A stretch of 64,000 nt of DNA from Clostridia bacterium (GCA_017512985.1 JAFWEJ010000003.1:124001-188000); one strand, 5' to 3'; counted from the stretch's first letter, positions 52,805-62,723 are shown. Translations and numbers: made by a program. The notes: generated from the sequence alone by a model not told the origin.

Positions 52805-54583
52805 TCACTTCCCCTTCAGCTTGCGTGGGCAGTTCTTCCGTGCTTCCGTCATAACCGGATCATGATCGCCGCCCTCGGCATAGGTTTCATTGATCGCATG
52901 GATCGTTTCGATCCGTGAGGGCGCGGCGCAGAGCGGGCACGGTTTCAGTTTCCTGTATTCTTCATCATCCAGCTGCCCGTAGGTCAGTTCTTCCGTCTTT
53001 TTCCCGCGGAGCCCGCCGCATCGGGTTGTCGTGTGATAATTCCCGGACCGTTTTTTAACGCAGTACAGGGCCGTTTTGCTATCCGGAACCGGAAGCTGCC
53101 TTCCCTGCCAGTCTTCCCAGATCAGGATTTTTGTATTCCTCTTATAGTTGTTCCACAGCCATTTCTGGTTGACGCCTTCCGGGGACGCCTGACGCTGGAC
53201 CCGAATGCATCCGTGGCTGGCCTTGGTGCCCAGTTTCGGTTCGTTCACACTGTAATCCTTGCCATAGTCGGTGGCAATGTACGGAACCTCATGCAGCAGG
53301 TCGCCGTCGTTGAACCGCAGGGCCATGGCACACCGCAGGTTGTCCGAAGCAAATTCACCCACCTTGCTGACCAGCAGGAATTCGCCGGAGCGGGTTTCGT
53401 TATAGGGCTGCTTCGCGTTTGCCACGCCCGTGGAGACCAGCAGCGTGGAAAACAGCTTCCCGTTGCGGAAAACATACAGGCGCTGGGTCAGTTTATCCAC
53501 CACCAGGCCTATCTCCTGGTTCGGTTTCACATCCTTCAGGTAAGCCGTTGGAACATATCCCTGGACCAATGTGTTCCAGTTCAGGATCGCGCTGTCGTGG
53601 AAGGAAGAGGAGTAACACTCGATCAGGGACCATTCCTCGCCGCGTTCCAGCACATGCACGCCCTGGCTGATGCAGGTTGCCATCCCGATGCCGTCGCTGT
53701 CCTCGGAAGGCTGCGAGCGGATAATAACCTGCATCTTTTCCGCGTTCTTCTTTCCGTTATCCAACACGGTAATCGGCGCGGTCAGCACTTTCCAGACCGC
53801 TTCCTCGTCCGTGATGTCCATGGGCAGCGTCCAGTAATTCAGCGTCTGATCCTCTCCCCTGCGCAGGCTGGTATGCGCCGGGGTGAACCCGTTTTCGCCC
53901 TTCTCGCGGAGATATTCGGGCAGCGGTTCCGGGGTGGGAAGCGCGTTCGGATCCACCCTCTCAAGGACCTCCAGCGAAAGGGTGACCGGTTCGGAAAGGG
54001 TGCCGTCCCCGCCCGCCAGCGTCAGCGTAAACCGGTAGATGCCGGGAGCCATCTCCGCTACGAAGCCGGCTTCTCCCTGTCCCGCGGGAATATTCTCCCA
54101 GCAGAGCGGTTCGCTTTCCCCTTCCGGCTGCAGCAGCAGGGTGCCCCCTTCAGTGGCAAAAAAGGTAATCAGAACCGAACTGCCTTCCTCCACCGAATCG
54201 TTATCTATCCGTGCGGAAATCAGGCAGGGAATCATCCGTCCGACCGTAACAGCCGTTTCTGCGGACATGCCGTTCATCCGGATCGTCATGGTCCAGTTGC
54301 CTTCGGCAACCGGGATCCCTTCGCAGGTGCCGTTCCAGTACATCGAATTGTATCCGGCTTTCACCGGCCGGTTTTCCGTAACGGTAAGCGCGGCCGTGCC
54401 GGTTTCATCCAGCAGCCCGATGCTGCAGGTGCCGTCTTCGGGAACCGTAAATGAGATGACGGCCGGACGCCCGGGACGGATCTCCTCCCGGGGCGCGTCA
54501 ATGCTCAGCGTGGGTCCTTCCGCCAGGGCGGTCCCCGCCAGCATTACCAGCAGTACAATCGCTGCCGATATCAGTCGTCTCAT
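52805..54583 (-). CDS. Secreted L,D-transpeptidase (YkuD) with Ig-like and Cys-rich domains
   Basis: A 592-aa exported enzyme that makes 3-3 cross-links in peptidoglycan or attaches proteins to it. Signal peptide (about 1-18), two FlgD-like Ig repeats (about 25-200; NSMYWNGTCEGIPVAEGNW), a middle SH3-like region (about 260-370), the YkuD domain (about 380-510; VVDKLTQRLYVFRNGKL, then the catalytic motif KASHGCIRV) and a C-terminal Cys-rich segment (YHTTTRCGG then PCPLC). GGAGGAACT sets the start. It follows the class A PBP gene by 50 bp, so two cross-linking enzymes are made together. Confidence 0.92.
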   Translation of the reverse strand: MRRLISAAIVLLVMLAGTALAEGPTLSIDAPREEIRPGRPAVISFTVPEDGTCSIGLLDETGTAALTVTENRPVKAGYNSMYWNGTCEGIPVAEGNWTMTIRMNGMSAETAVTVGRMIPCLISARIDNDSVEEGSSVLITFFATEGGTLLLQPEGESEPLCWENIPAGQGEAGFVAEMAPGIYRFTLTLAGGDGTLSEPVTLSLEVLERVDPNALPTPEPLPEYLREKGENGFTPAHTSLRRGEDQTLNYWTLPMDITDEEAVWKVLTAPITVLDNGKKNAEKMQVIIRSQPSEDSDGIGMATCISQGVHVLERGEEWSLIECYSSSFHDSAILNWNTLVQGYVPTAYLKDVKPNQEIGLVVDKLTQRLYVFRNGKLFSTLLVSTGVANAKQPYNETRSGEFLLVSKVGEFASDNLRCAMALRFNDGDLLHEVPYIATDYGKDYSVNEPKLGTKASHGCIRVQRQASPEGVNQKWLWNNYKRNTKILIWEDWQGRQLPVPDSKTALYCVKKRSGNYHTTTRCGGLRGKKTEELTYGQLDDEEYRKLKPCPLCAAPSRIETIHAINETYAEGGDHDPVMTEARKNCPRKLKGK

Positions 54584-54605
54584 AGTTCCTCCGCGAAAGC
54601 ATTCA

Positions 54606-54633
54606 TTCAATGTGCATGATTCATTGTTCGTTG
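54606..54633. repeat. Degenerate heptad array after the PBP gene
   Basis: Units TTCAATG, TGCATGA, TTCATTG, TTCGTTG on the plus strand, abutting the UAG stop of the penicillin-binding protein gene. More worn than the other arrays but with the same spacing and placement. Confidence 0.65.
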
Positions 54634-57513
54634 CTAATATGCTCCGCCCATAGCCCGGGTCAGGGCTTCCATGGCGGACAGGATCTCCGCCTGGTCCACG
54701 TTTCCGGATCCGAGCAGGATCTTCAGGTAGTCAGCCGCGTTCCGCACCGCCTGGTACTTCGGGCTGGATGGGTCCATGGTGGACAGCATGCTTTCCGCCA
54801 TGGTCAGCACCTGCTGGGCGTTTGTGTTCGACTGCGGATCCTGGTTGGACGGCTGCGGCGCCTGATAGAACCCGTCGTGCAGCATGCAGACGGTGCTGCC
54901 GTACGCGGCGCTCTTTCCGAGATACTGCTCGATCACATCCTGGTACTTTTCCCGCAGGTTGTACAGCGGGTGTCCGCTGGGAATTGTAATCACGCTGCGC
55001 TGCACCTTGTTCGGGCAGAAATTGGAAGCAGGCATATCCGTATCGGCACAGACCAGCTGGAAGGAGTGCATCTGGCAGCTGACAGTCGGCGCCGTACCCT
55101 TTGCCCACCAGTCCGTAACCACGCCGTAACCCATTGAGTCGTTCCGGCACGCTTCCGTCGCCAGCTGGCCGCTGACCGCGCAGGTGGTCACCTTGACCAG
55201 GCCGTAATCACCCGGGTTACCGTCCAGGATTTCCTTCTTCGGGAGCCCCTGATGGATCTTGCTCATATAAGCCTGCCAGAGGGGCGCAGCCGCGCCGGAA
55301 CCGGTGGATTTGGAGGAAAGCGACTTATAGTTGTCATGGCCGACCCACAGGGCGGACGCGTAATATCCCGTGATCCCGGAGAAGAATACGCCCTTCTGGT
55401 CCGAGTTTGTACCGGTCTTGCCGCCGACCACCTGGCCGCTGATCTTCGCGCTCGTACCCGTACCGCTCTGGACGACAGATTTGAGCATATCCACGATCAT
55501 CCAGGAAGTACTGGCTTTGAACACCTGGCGGCGGTCCTGGTGCTGGTGGCCGTCCCAGATCACATGCCTGGCGGAATCAGAGATGCCCAGCACGGAGATC
55601 GGTTCCTGGTAAACGCCGCCGTTGGCCAGCACGCCGAAGGCGACAGTCATCTGCAGCGGTGTGACACCGGATGAACCGAGGCTCAGGCCGAACGGCGTCG
55701 CGTCAATATGGCCGTCGTCAATCCCCATCCGGTGCAGGAAATCCACGCTGCGTTCCACGCCGACGATGGACATGAGCGTGGACGCCGCGGCAGTGTTATG
55801 CGATTTCGCCATACCGGTCCGCAGGGTTTCCGGGCCGGCATAACCTCCGCCGCCGTAGTTTTTCGGCCAGGAGTCGTTGCCCTTGGCGTCTTTCCAGCCG
55901 GAGATCGGAACCGGCATGTTATAGACCACCGACGCCGGGCTGGCGCCCAGCTCCAGCGCGGGAGCGTACACCGCGATCGGTTTGATGGAGGAACCGACCG
56001 GCATCTTCATGTCAGTTGCGCGGTTCAGGGTCTTCTTCGCGGTCACTTTGGTGCGCGAACCCACAATCGCCTTCAGCTCGCCTGTCCGGTAATCCAGCAC
56101 CGCGCACGCGGCCTGGGGCTGGATGGTCTCAGTATAGGTGCCGTCGGAATTCTTGGTCCGGAAAACCTTGTCGGACGGATCCCGCAGGGATGGATACTTG
56201 CTCCAGTTCTGCAGCGTGCTTTCCACCGTCTCCTGGATCGCCGGATCAATCGCCAGCCTCACGCTGTATCCGCCGGTCCGGAACTTGTTCTCCATCAGGG
56301 TACGGTTTGCCGCATTATCCTCCAGGCCGTTCAGTTCCAGCAGGATGCTCACAACTTCCTTCACGGCATATTCCACATAATGCGGATATTTGTACATGCC
56401 GTCGCCGGATACGGGCGCGTTCTGCAGCACGTGTGCCGTCGCGGGATCCAGCGCCGCCTCGTATTCTTCCCGGGTAATGTACTGATTTTCATACATGCAC
56501 CGGAGCACATAGTCTGTCCGGTTGTTGGTCACCGCGGCATAGTCCCTGTCGCCGCTCTTGCGGGTATAGAGGTTCCGGCGCGGATTGTAGTAATATGGAT
56601 TGTTGGTGGCGCCCGCCAGGATCGCGCACTCGCGCAGGGTCAGCTCTCCCAGGTCCTTGCCGAAATAGCCCTGGGCCGCCACCTGCACACCGTAATAGTT
56701 TTCCCCCAGGTAAATGGTATTCAGGTAGCTTTCCAGGATCTGGTCCTTGGAATACCGGCTCTCCAGCTGGATCGCCAGGTAGGCTTCCTGGATCTTCCGT
56801 TTGTAGCTCTGTTCCGAGGAGAGCAGCGTGTTCTTGATCAGCTGCTGGGTGATCGTGGAACCGCCCTGGGTTCCGGAAGAGGTCAGGTTGGAGATAAACG
56901 CGCCGATGATACGTTTCAGGTCCACGCCGCTGTGGGAATAAAAGCGCGCGTCCTCCACCGCGATAAACGCGTTGCGCAGCCGCTTGGGCATGGCGTCCAG
57001 CGAGACCAGCACACGGTTTTCCGTACCCTTGTATTCAGTAATCAGGTTATTGTTGCAGTCATAGATAAAGGACGTCTGCGCCTGGCTGTTCAGGTCAACC
57101 AGGTTCAGTTCCGGCGCCGTGTCCACATATCCCTTGGCAATCCCCGCCAGCGCGCCGAGTCCGGCCACGCCGGCCAGCACCGCCAGCACGATCAGCACCC
57201 GGATCGTGTTCAGCAGTACACTGACGACAAAATTAGGCTTCCGGGTTTCCGGACGGAAGATGCTCCTGGGTTCCGGTTTGTTCTCCGGTTCTTCGTAATA
57301 CTCGTCTTCGTCGTCCGCAGCCCAGCCCTGTTCCTGCCCGTCGTATGCCTCGTCGTATTCGTCGTATTCGTCGTATTCAGGCGCGCCGGACCGGACCCCG
57401 TCCTCTGCGGGGCCGTATTCCTCTTCGTCTGCAAAAAGCGGTTCGCGGCCTTCTTCGGGGGAATATTCCCCGTATTCCTCCTCCGTGCCGTAACGCTTCT
57501 TCTTTCCGAACAT
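54634..57513 (-). CDS. Class A penicillin-binding protein (PBP1A type)
   Basis: A 959-aa bifunctional peptidoglycan synthase. A long acidic cytoplasmic tail (about 1-95, repeats of DEY) leads to one membrane helix (about 96-122). The GT51 glycosyltransferase follows with catalytic Glu187 in AVEDARFYSHSGVD and GGSTITQQLIKNTLL; then the transpeptidase with SSIK (the SxxK serine), SHN and KTG (GGKTGTNSD). A C-terminal extension of about 150 residues contains Cys pairs. The start at 57513 is set by GGAGGAG; the longer reading has no ribosome site. It shares an operon with the L,D-transpeptidase and cvpA-type genes. Confidence 0.95.
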   Translation of the reverse strand: MFGKKKRYGTEEEYGEYSPEEGREPLFADEEEYGPAEDGVRSGAPEYDEYDEYDEAYDGQEQGWAADDEDEYYEEPENKPEPRSIFRPETRKPNFVVSVLLNTIRVLIVLAVLAGVAGLGALAGIAKGYVDTAPELNLVDLNSQAQTSFIYDCNNNLITEYKGTENRVLVSLDAMPKRLRNAFIAVEDARFYSHSGVDLKRIIGAFISNLTSSGTQGGSTITQQLIKNTLLSSEQSYKRKIQEAYLAIQLESRYSKDQILESYLNTIYLGENYYGVQVAAQGYFGKDLGELTLRECAILAGATNNPYYYNPRRNLYTRKSGDRDYAAVTNNRTDYVLRCMYENQYITREEYEAALDPATAHVLQNAPVSGDGMYKYPHYVEYAVKEVVSILLELNGLEDNAANRTLMENKFRTGGYSVRLAIDPAIQETVESTLQNWSKYPSLRDPSDKVFRTKNSDGTYTETIQPQAACAVLDYRTGELKAIVGSRTKVTAKKTLNRATDMKMPVGSSIKPIAVYAPALELGASPASVVYNMPVPISGWKDAKGNDSWPKNYGGGGYAGPETLRTGMAKSHNTAAASTLMSIVGVERSVDFLHRMGIDDGHIDATPFGLSLGSSGVTPLQMTVAFGVLANGGVYQEPISVLGISDSARHVIWDGHQHQDRRQVFKASTSWMIVDMLKSVVQSGTGTSAKISGQVVGGKTGTNSDQKGVFFSGITGYYASALWVGHDNYKSLSSKSTGSGAAAPLWQAYMSKIHQGLPKKEILDGNPGDYGLVKVTTCAVSGQLATEACRNDSMGYGVVTDWWAKGTAPTVSCQMHSFQLVCADTDMPASNFCPNKVQRSVITIPSGHPLYNLREKYQDVIEQYLGKSAAYGSTVCMLHDGFYQAPQPSNQDPQSNTNAQQVLTMAESMLSTMDPSSPKYQAVRNAADYLKILLGSGNVDQAEILSAMEALTRAMGGAY

Positions 57514-57570
57514 TCTGCTCCTCCGGTCTGTACGTCCGTCCCGGTAAAAATGCCAATACCAAGACAGTAT

Positions 57571-57600
57571 ATAATACCATATTTCGTCCCGGTTGTCCAA
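57571..57600 (-). promoter_or_regulatory. Candidate promoter of the PBP operon
   Basis: On the minus strand TTGGAC and TATTAT are 18 bp apart, about 60 bp ahead of the PBP start. It is divergent to the clpB promoter. Confidence 0.6.
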
Positions 57601-57655
57601 AAACATGGCTCGAAAAAAACAACGGGATCCGTCCCCTTTTTCTTCCATTCACCTC

Positions 57656-57683
57656 TTGACAAGCAGCCGGAACAGGATATAAT
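57656..57683 (+). promoter_or_regulatory. clpB: Consensus sigma-A promoter of clpB
   Basis: Perfect TTGACA and TATAAT hexamers 16 bp apart, about 50 bp ahead of the clpB start. This is the strongest promoter match in the window, which fits a gene held down by a repressor and freed by heat. Confidence 0.92.
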
Positions 57684-57693
57684 TGTTCTCGAA

Positions 57694-57710
57694 GGTCAAA
57701 GTTAGTCAAA
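57694..57710 (+). promoter_or_regulatory. CtsR-type operator of clpB
   Basis: GGTCAAA-GTT-AGTCAAA is a tandem heptamer matching the CtsR box (RGTCAAA-NAN-RGTCAAA) in both halves; only the middle base of the spacer differs. It begins about 10 bp after the -10, so a bound repressor would sit over the transcription start. Confidence 0.88.
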
Positions 57711-57734
57711 TCGCCTTCGAAGGAGGAATCCGCC

Positions 57735-60332
57735 ATGAATATGAATCAGTTTACACAGAAGACGGTGGCCGCGCTGGAGCGGGCACAGTCCCTTGCAATC
57801 GAATATCAGCATATGCAGGTGGAACAGGAACACCTGATGCTCGCCCTGACGGAGGATGCGGGCGAGCTGATCCCCCAGCTGCTGGCCAAATGCGGCCTGT
57901 CCGTTCCCGCGCTTGTCAGCGGACTGAAGGAAAACCTCGGCCGCATCGCGCGGATCTCGGGCCCCGGCCGTGAACCCGGCAAGGTCTACATTGCCAACGA
58001 CGTGGAACAGGCCCTGCTTGAGGCGGAAAAAGCCGCCGGGCGGATGAAGGACGAATACCTGTCCGTGGAACATGTCTGGATGGGCCTGACCGCCAAAGCC
58101 TCCGCCAACGTAAAGCGCCTGCTGAAGTCCCTGGGCTACAGCGACGACGCATTCCTCAAAGCCCTGAGCGAAGTGCGCGGCGCTGCCCGCGTCACCTCCG
58201 ACAGTCCTGAGGAAACCTATGACGCGCTGAAAAAGTACGGTTCCGACCTGGTGGAGCTTGCCCGGAAGCAGAAACTGGATCCGGTCATCGGCCGGGACAG
58301 CGAGATCCGGAACGTCATCCGGATCCTCTCCCGGAAAACGAAGAACAACCCTGTGCTGATCGGTGAACCCGGCGTGGGTAAAACCGCCATCGCGGAAGGC
58401 CTCGCCCAGCGGATCGTCCGCGGGGACGTGCCGGACAGCCTGAAGGACAAAACCGTCTTTTCCCTGGATATGGGCAGCCTGATCGCCGGCGCGAAGTTCC
58501 GCGGCGAGTTCGAGGAGCGCCTGAAGGCCGTCCTGGCCGAGATTAAAAAGAGCGACGGCCGCATCATCCTGTTCATCGACGAACTGCACACCATCGTCGG
58601 CGCCGGCAAGGCGGACGGCGCCATGGACGCCGGCAATATCCTCAAGCCCATGCTGGCCCGCGGCGAGCTGCACTGCATCGGCGCGACGACCCTGAACGAA
58701 TACCGCCAGTATATCGAAAAGGACGCCGCCCTGGAGCGCCGTTTCCAGCCGGTTATGGTCGCCGAACCGACGGTTGAGGACACCATCGCGATCCTGCGCG
58801 GCTTGAAGGAAAGGTATGAGGTGTTCCACGGCGTGAAGATCCAGGACAACGCCCTGATCGCCGCAGCCACCCTGTCCAACCGCTACATCACCGACCGGTT
58901 CCTGCCGGACAAGGCCATCGACCTGGTGGATGAAGCCTGCGCGCTGATCCGTACGGAGATCGATTCCCTGCCGACGGAGCTGGACGATATCCGCCGCCAC
59001 ATCATGCAGCTGGAGATCGAGGAAGCCGCCCTGAAGAAGGATGACGATCCCCTTTCCCGTGCCCATCTGGAGGAAGTCCGGAAGGAACTGGCGGAGCAGC
59101 GGGACCAGTTCAACAGCATGAAAGCCCGATGGGAAGCGGAAAAGGAGGCCATCTCCAAGGTTACCGGCCTGCGTGAGGAAATCGAGCGCGTCAACGCCGA
59201 GATCGAACAGGCGGAACGTACCTACGACCTGAACCGCGCCGCGGAGCTGAAGTACGGCGAACTGCCGAAACTGAAGCAGGAACTGGAAAAGGAAGAAGCG
59301 ATCGCGGAAGAAAGCAAGGGTGAAAACAGCCTCCTGCGCGACCGGGTCACCGAGGAGGAGATCGCCCGGATCGTCGGCCGCTGGACCGGCATCCCCGTTT
59401 CCAAGCTGATGGAAGGCGAGCGCGAAAAACTCCTCCACCTGGAAGACGTGCTGCATGAACGGGTCATCGGCCAGGATGAAGCCGTGAAGAAGGTTTCCGA
59501 AGCCATCCTCCGTTCCCGCGCGGGCATCCAGGATCCGAACCGCCCCCTGGGTTCCTTCCTGTTCCTGGGCCCCACCGGCGTCGGCAAAACCGAGCTGGCC
59601 AAGGCGCTGGCGCAGGCGTTGTTTGACGATGAAAAGAACATGGTCCGGATCGATATGTCCGAATACATGGAAAAGTTCAGCGTCTCCCGGCTCATCGGCG
59701 CGCCTCCCGGATATGTGGGCTACGACGAGGGCGGCCAGCTGACCGAAGCCGTCCGCCGCCATCCCTACTGCGTGGTCCTGTTCGATGAGGTGGAAAAGGC
59801 GCATCCGGACGTGTTCAACGTCCTGCTGCAGGTGCTGGACGACGGCCGGATCACCGACAGCCAGGGCCGTACCGTGGACTTCAAGAACACAATCCTGATC
59901 ATGACCAGCAACCTCGGCAGCGAATATATCCTCGAAGGCATCGCGGACGGAGAAATCACCGCGGAAGCGCGGGAGCAGGTGGACCGCCTGCTGAAAACCC
60001 GTTTCCGTCCCGAGTTCCTGAACCGGATCGATGAGATTGTCTGCTACAAGCCGCTGACCCGGAACGAGATCGGTTCCATCGTGGGCCTCATGATCGCCAG
60101 CCTGAACCGCCGCCTGGAGGACAAGCAGCTGAAGGTCACCCTGACAGACGCTGCCCTGAACGCCGTTATCGACCGGGGTTTCGATCCCGTCTTCGGCGCG
60201 CGTCCCCTCAAGCGTTACCTGCAGAGCAAGGTGGAAACCCTGATCGCCCGCAAGGTCATCGCCGCGGACGTGGCTCCCGGAACGGAGCTGACCGTCGACC
60301 TGGATGAAAACGGGGAAATCGTGATCCGTTAA
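57735..60332 (+). CDS. clpB: ATP-dependent disaggregase ClpB
   Basis: An 865-aa Hsp100 chaperone that, with DnaK, pulls proteins out of aggregates. N-terminal repeat domain (about 1-145), first AAA module (Walker [10 protein letters not shown], Walker B LFIDELHT), the M-domain coiled coil (about 395-520, rich in Glu/Lys/Arg) that sets ClpB apart from ClpC/ClpE, and the second AAA module ([23 protein letters not shown]). There is no ClpP-binding loop evident. AAGGAGGAA precedes the ATG. It is monocistronic, with a CtsR-type operator ahead and a strong terminator behind. Confidence 0.97.
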   Translation: MNMNQFTQKTVAALERAQSLAIEYQHMQVEQEHLMLALTEDAGELIPQLLAKCGLSVPALVSGLKENLGRIARISGPGREPGKVYIANDVEQALLEAEKAAGRMKDEYLSVEHVWMGLTAKASANVKRLLKSLGYSDDAFLKALSEVRGAARVTSDSPEETYDALKKYGSDLVELARKQKLDPVIGRDSEIRNVIRILSRKTKNNPVLIGEPGVGKTAIAEGLAQRIVRGDVPDSLKDKTVFSLDMGSLIAGAKFRGEFEERLKAVLAEIKKSDGRIILFIDELHTIVGAGKADGAMDAGNILKPMLARGELHCIGATTLNEYRQYIEKDAALERRFQPVMVAEPTVEDTIAILRGLKERYEVFHGVKIQDNALIAAATLSNRYITDRFLPDKAIDLVDEACALIRTEIDSLPTELDDIRRHIMQLEIEEAALKKDDDPLSRAHLEEVRKELAEQRDQFNSMKARWEAEKEAISKVTGLREEIERVNAEIEQAERTYDLNRAAELKYGELPKLKQELEKEEAIAEESKGENSLLRDRVTEEEIARIVGRWTGIPVSKLMEGEREKLLHLEDVLHERVIGQDEAVKKVSEAILRSRAGIQDPNRPLGSFLFLGPTGVGKTELAKALAQALFDDEKNMVRIDMSEYMEKFSVSRLIGAPPGYVGYDEGGQLTEAVRRHPYCVVLFDEVEKAHPDVFNVLLQVLDDGRITDSQGRTVDFKNTILIMTSNLGSEYILEGIADGEITAEAREQVDRLLKTRFRPEFLNRIDEIVCYKPLTRNEIGSIVGLMIASLNRRLEDKQLKVTLTDAALNAVIDRGFDPVFGARPLKRYLQSKVETLIARKVIAADVAPGTELTVDLDENGEIVIR

Positions 60333-60342
60333 CAGCCGGTTC

Positions 60343-60379
60343 CCCGCGCCGTACATTCCTGTACGGCGCGGGTTTTTTT
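60343..60379 (+). terminator. Terminator of clpB
   Basis: A perfect 12-bp GC-rich stem CCCGCGCCGTAC with its complement, a 6-base loop and seven T's. Confidence 0.95.
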
Positions 60380-60457
60380 GCGCCTTTTTTCTTGTATGCG
60401 CAGGACTGCCATGATACACTTCTTCTGAAAGCAATCATTCCCGCGCAGGAGAGTATC

Positions 60458-61414
60458 ATGCCATATTATCCGCAGGGGCAGAAAAATCCGCCGCCGAAGG
60501 GACATACCGTCCTCCGGCGCGTCCTGCTCTGCCTTTCCGCCCTGCTGGTCGGCTATGGAGTCTGCCGCCTGGCCGGCTACGGCATCGACTGGGTTTATTC
60601 CCGGATCACCTCGCGCGAACTGCGGCAGATCGCGGCTTCCGCGGCGCCGCCGGCGGAAACCGTGACGGTCGGAACGCCTGAACCGCATACGCCCGAACCC
60701 GAAACCGCCTCCCCTGTTCCGTCGGCTGTCCCGGCTGCTGTTCCGTCGGAAGCGCCCGCCGCGAAATCCGTTCTCCTGCCGGCCGTTAACTATCCCAACG
60801 GGCTGCAGGTCAGCCCCCGTATCCGGGAACTTCGGAAGAAGAGCGAATACATCGTCGGCTGGCTCACCGTGGACAGTCTGGACGAGCCAGTCGTCCAGAA
60901 AGACAACGAGTTCTTCCTGGATCATGATGCAACCGGCAGGCGGAATGCCAACGGCGCCATCTTCATGGACGAAGATACCCTGCTGGTGACCCGTCCCTAC
61001 ACATTCCTGCTCTTCGGGCATAACATGAAAACCGGTGCCATGTTCGGAAACCTGCGGAAATATGAACAGTTTTCCTATTTCAGCAGGCATCGGATCATCC
61101 GGTTTGATACTTTGTATGAGGAAGGGCAGTACGCGGTTTTCTCCGTGGCGACGATCCGCCTGACGCCCGGTACGGCCGGATACCTGAATCTGGCGGAGCT
61201 GCGCTCATCTGTCCGCAAAACGCGGAAAAAAGCGCTGGGCACCCTTACGGCGCTCAGCGTCCATTCCAATATCCTGGATGTAAACGAGGAAGACCAGCTG
61301 CTCCTGCTGGTCACCTGTGTCGGGGACGACGACCAGCGTCTGGTCGTCGCTGCCCGCAGGCTCCGGGAAAAGGAAACCCCGGAAAACCTTAACCTGATCC
61401 GGAACAATCCTTAA
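60458..61414 (+). CDS. Class B sortase
   Basis: A 318-aa membrane-anchored transpeptidase of the sortase B family, joining proteins to peptidoglycan or pilins. One membrane helix (about 22-45), a Pro/Ala/Glu-rich linker (about 65-105) and the catalytic domain (about 120-310) with His in LFGHNMKTGAMFGNL, Cys in LLLLVTCVG and Arg in DDQRLVVAAR. The start at 60458 is set by AGGAG 7 nt upstream; a TTG further upstream is less likely. No protein with a sorting signal is seen in this window. It ends overlapping the convergent methyltransferase gene by 4 bp. Confidence 0.92.
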   Translation: MPYYPQGQKNPPPKGHTVLRRVLLCLSALLVGYGVCRLAGYGIDWVYSRITSRELRQIAASAAPPAETVTVGTPEPHTPEPETASPVPSAVPAAVPSEAPAAKSVLLPAVNYPNGLQVSPRIRELRKKSEYIVGWLTVDSLDEPVVQKDNEFFLDHDATGRRNANGAIFMDEDTLLVTRPYTFLLFGHNMKTGAMFGNLRKYEQFSYFSRHRIIRFDTLYEEGQYAVFSVATIRLTPGTAGYLNLAELRSSVRKTRKKALGTLTALSVHSNILDVNEEDQLLLLVTCVGDDDQRLVVAARRLREKETPENLNLIRNNP

Positions 61415-62004
61415 TTCGCAGCCCTCAGCACCCAGAACCCGCCGGATTTGTCCAGCTTCTCCACATTTTGATAAATTGTCTGCAGGTATTTCATGCAGCT
61501 TTCCGCGCCCTGCTGTTTCCGGATCACCAGGTACAGCGCGCCGCCGGGTTTCAGGCTTTTCGCCGCGTCGGCGAACATTTTGTAGATGACCTGTTTCCCG
61601 GCCCGGATCGGCGGGTTGGTCACCACCGCGTCAAAGGCCTGTCCTTCCAGCGCGGCCATCCCGTCGCTTTCCACGCAGGTAACCTCCGCCCGGTTCCGCC
61701 TTGCGTTTTCCCGGCTCAGGTCCAGCGCCCGCGTGTTGACGTCCGCCAGGGTCACCCGGGTTCCCGGCCACTTCCGGGCAACGGAAATCCCGATCACGCC
61801 CCAGCCGCAGCCCAGGTCCAGGATGTCCCCGTTCATTTTCTCCGGCAGCGCTTCCAGCAGCAGCCTTGTGCCGGTATCCACCTCGCCTTTGGAAAAAACG
61901 CCCGCGTCCGTCCGGAAAGACAGTGCGACGCCGCGGTAGCTGTATTCACAGTCAACCGGCTTTGATTCGCTCTGCGGCACCCGGGTGTAGTAATGATCGT
62001 TCAT
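61411..62004 (-). CDS. Class I methyltransferase (RsmC/MTS-domain type)
   Basis: A 197-aa SAM-dependent methyltransferase with the small-domain (MTS) fold: SAM loop DILDLGCGWGVIGI, acidic VTLADVNTRALDL, and catalytic NPPIRAG, the motif of enzymes that methylate exocyclic amines of nucleic acids. Related proteins modify 16S rRNA guanine (RsmC type), but this one lacks RsmC's N-terminal half, so the target is uncertain. The ATG at 62004 overlaps the stop of the pseudouridine synthase gene (GCATGA), implying coupled translation of two likely rRNA-modifying enzymes. Confidence 0.88.
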   Translation of the reverse strand: MNDHYYTRVPQSESKPVDCEYSYRGVALSFRTDAGVFSKGEVDTGTRLLLEALPEKMNGDILDLGCGWGVIGISVARKWPGTRVTLADVNTRALDLSRENARRNRAEVTCVESDGMAALEGQAFDAVVTNPPIRAGKQVIYKMFADAAKSLKPGGALYLVIRKQQGAESCMKYLQTIYQNVEKLDKSGGFWVLRAAN

Positions 62005-62723
62005 GCTTTTTCCATGCCTGCGGCCTCCCGCAGGGCTTTTTCTTCTTCCGCCGTCAGTTCCCGCCACTGCCCTTCCGCCAGCGACGGATCCAGTTCCAGC
62101 GGGCCGAAGGCGCTGCGGTGCAGTTCCAGCACTTCCTTGCCGACGGCTTCAAACATCCGCTTCACCTGGTGGAATTTTCCTTCCGCGATGATCACTTCCG
62201 CCAGCGACGGCCCCAGGATTGTAAGCTTTGCCGGCTGCGCGGTAAAGTCCCCCAGGTCCATGCCCGCCGCAAAGGCTTCCGCGTCCTCCTGCGTCAGCGT
62301 CCCGTCCGTCAGCGCCCGGTACCGCTTCTCAACATGCCGTCCGGGGCTCAGCAGCCGGTGGTTCAGTTCTCCGTCGCAGGTCAGCAGCAGCAGGCCCGTG
62401 GTGTCCTTGTCGAGCCGTCCCACCGGCATGCACCCGATACTCCGGTATACCGGCGGCAGGAGATCCATCACCGTCGGCTGTTTTGCGTCCCGCGCCGCGG
62501 TCAGGATCCCGGCAGGCTTGTGTAGCATCACATGCCGCGTCACCCGCCCGTCCAGCGCCTTGCCGTTCAGCGCCAGGCTGTCCTTTTCCGTTTCAAAAGA
62601 AAGGGCGGGATCCAGGATGACCCGCCCGTTTACCGCAGCCTGTCCGCCGCGGATCCATTGTTTGACCTCGCTGCGGCTGCCGGCAGAAACCGTTGCCAGC
62701 CAGCGGTCCAGCCTCATCTTCAT
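62001..62723 (-). CDS. 16S rRNA pseudouridine synthase, RsuA family
   Basis: A 240-aa pseudouridine synthase: an N-terminal S4 RNA-binding domain (MRLDRWLATVSAGSRSEVKQ, about 1-60) and the catalytic domain with Asp in PVGRLDKDTTGLLLLT, HKPAG and the later KFHQVKRMFEAVG motif. RsuA members modify a single uridine in 16S rRNA. AAGGAG lies 12 nt before the ATG. The gene begins 10 bp after an unknown membrane protein and runs into the methyltransferase gene. Confidence 0.93.
   Translation of the reverse strand: MKMRLDRWLATVSAGSRSEVKQWIRGGQAAVNGRVILDPALSFETEKDSLALNGKALDGRVTRHVMLHKPAGILTAARDAKQPTVMDLLPPVYRSIGCMPVGRLDKDTTGLLLLTCDGELNHRLLSPGRHVEKRYRALTDGTLTQEDAEAFAAGMDLGDFTAQPAKLTILGPSLAEVIIAEGKFHQVKRMFEAVGKEVLELHRSAFGPLELDPSLAEGQWRELTAEEEKALREAAGMEKA

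Noticed and set aside
57702..60434. A 910-codon minus-strand frame opposite clpB
   Set aside because: Mirror frame of ClpB, which has all family motifs; the antisense translation has no recognisable domain.
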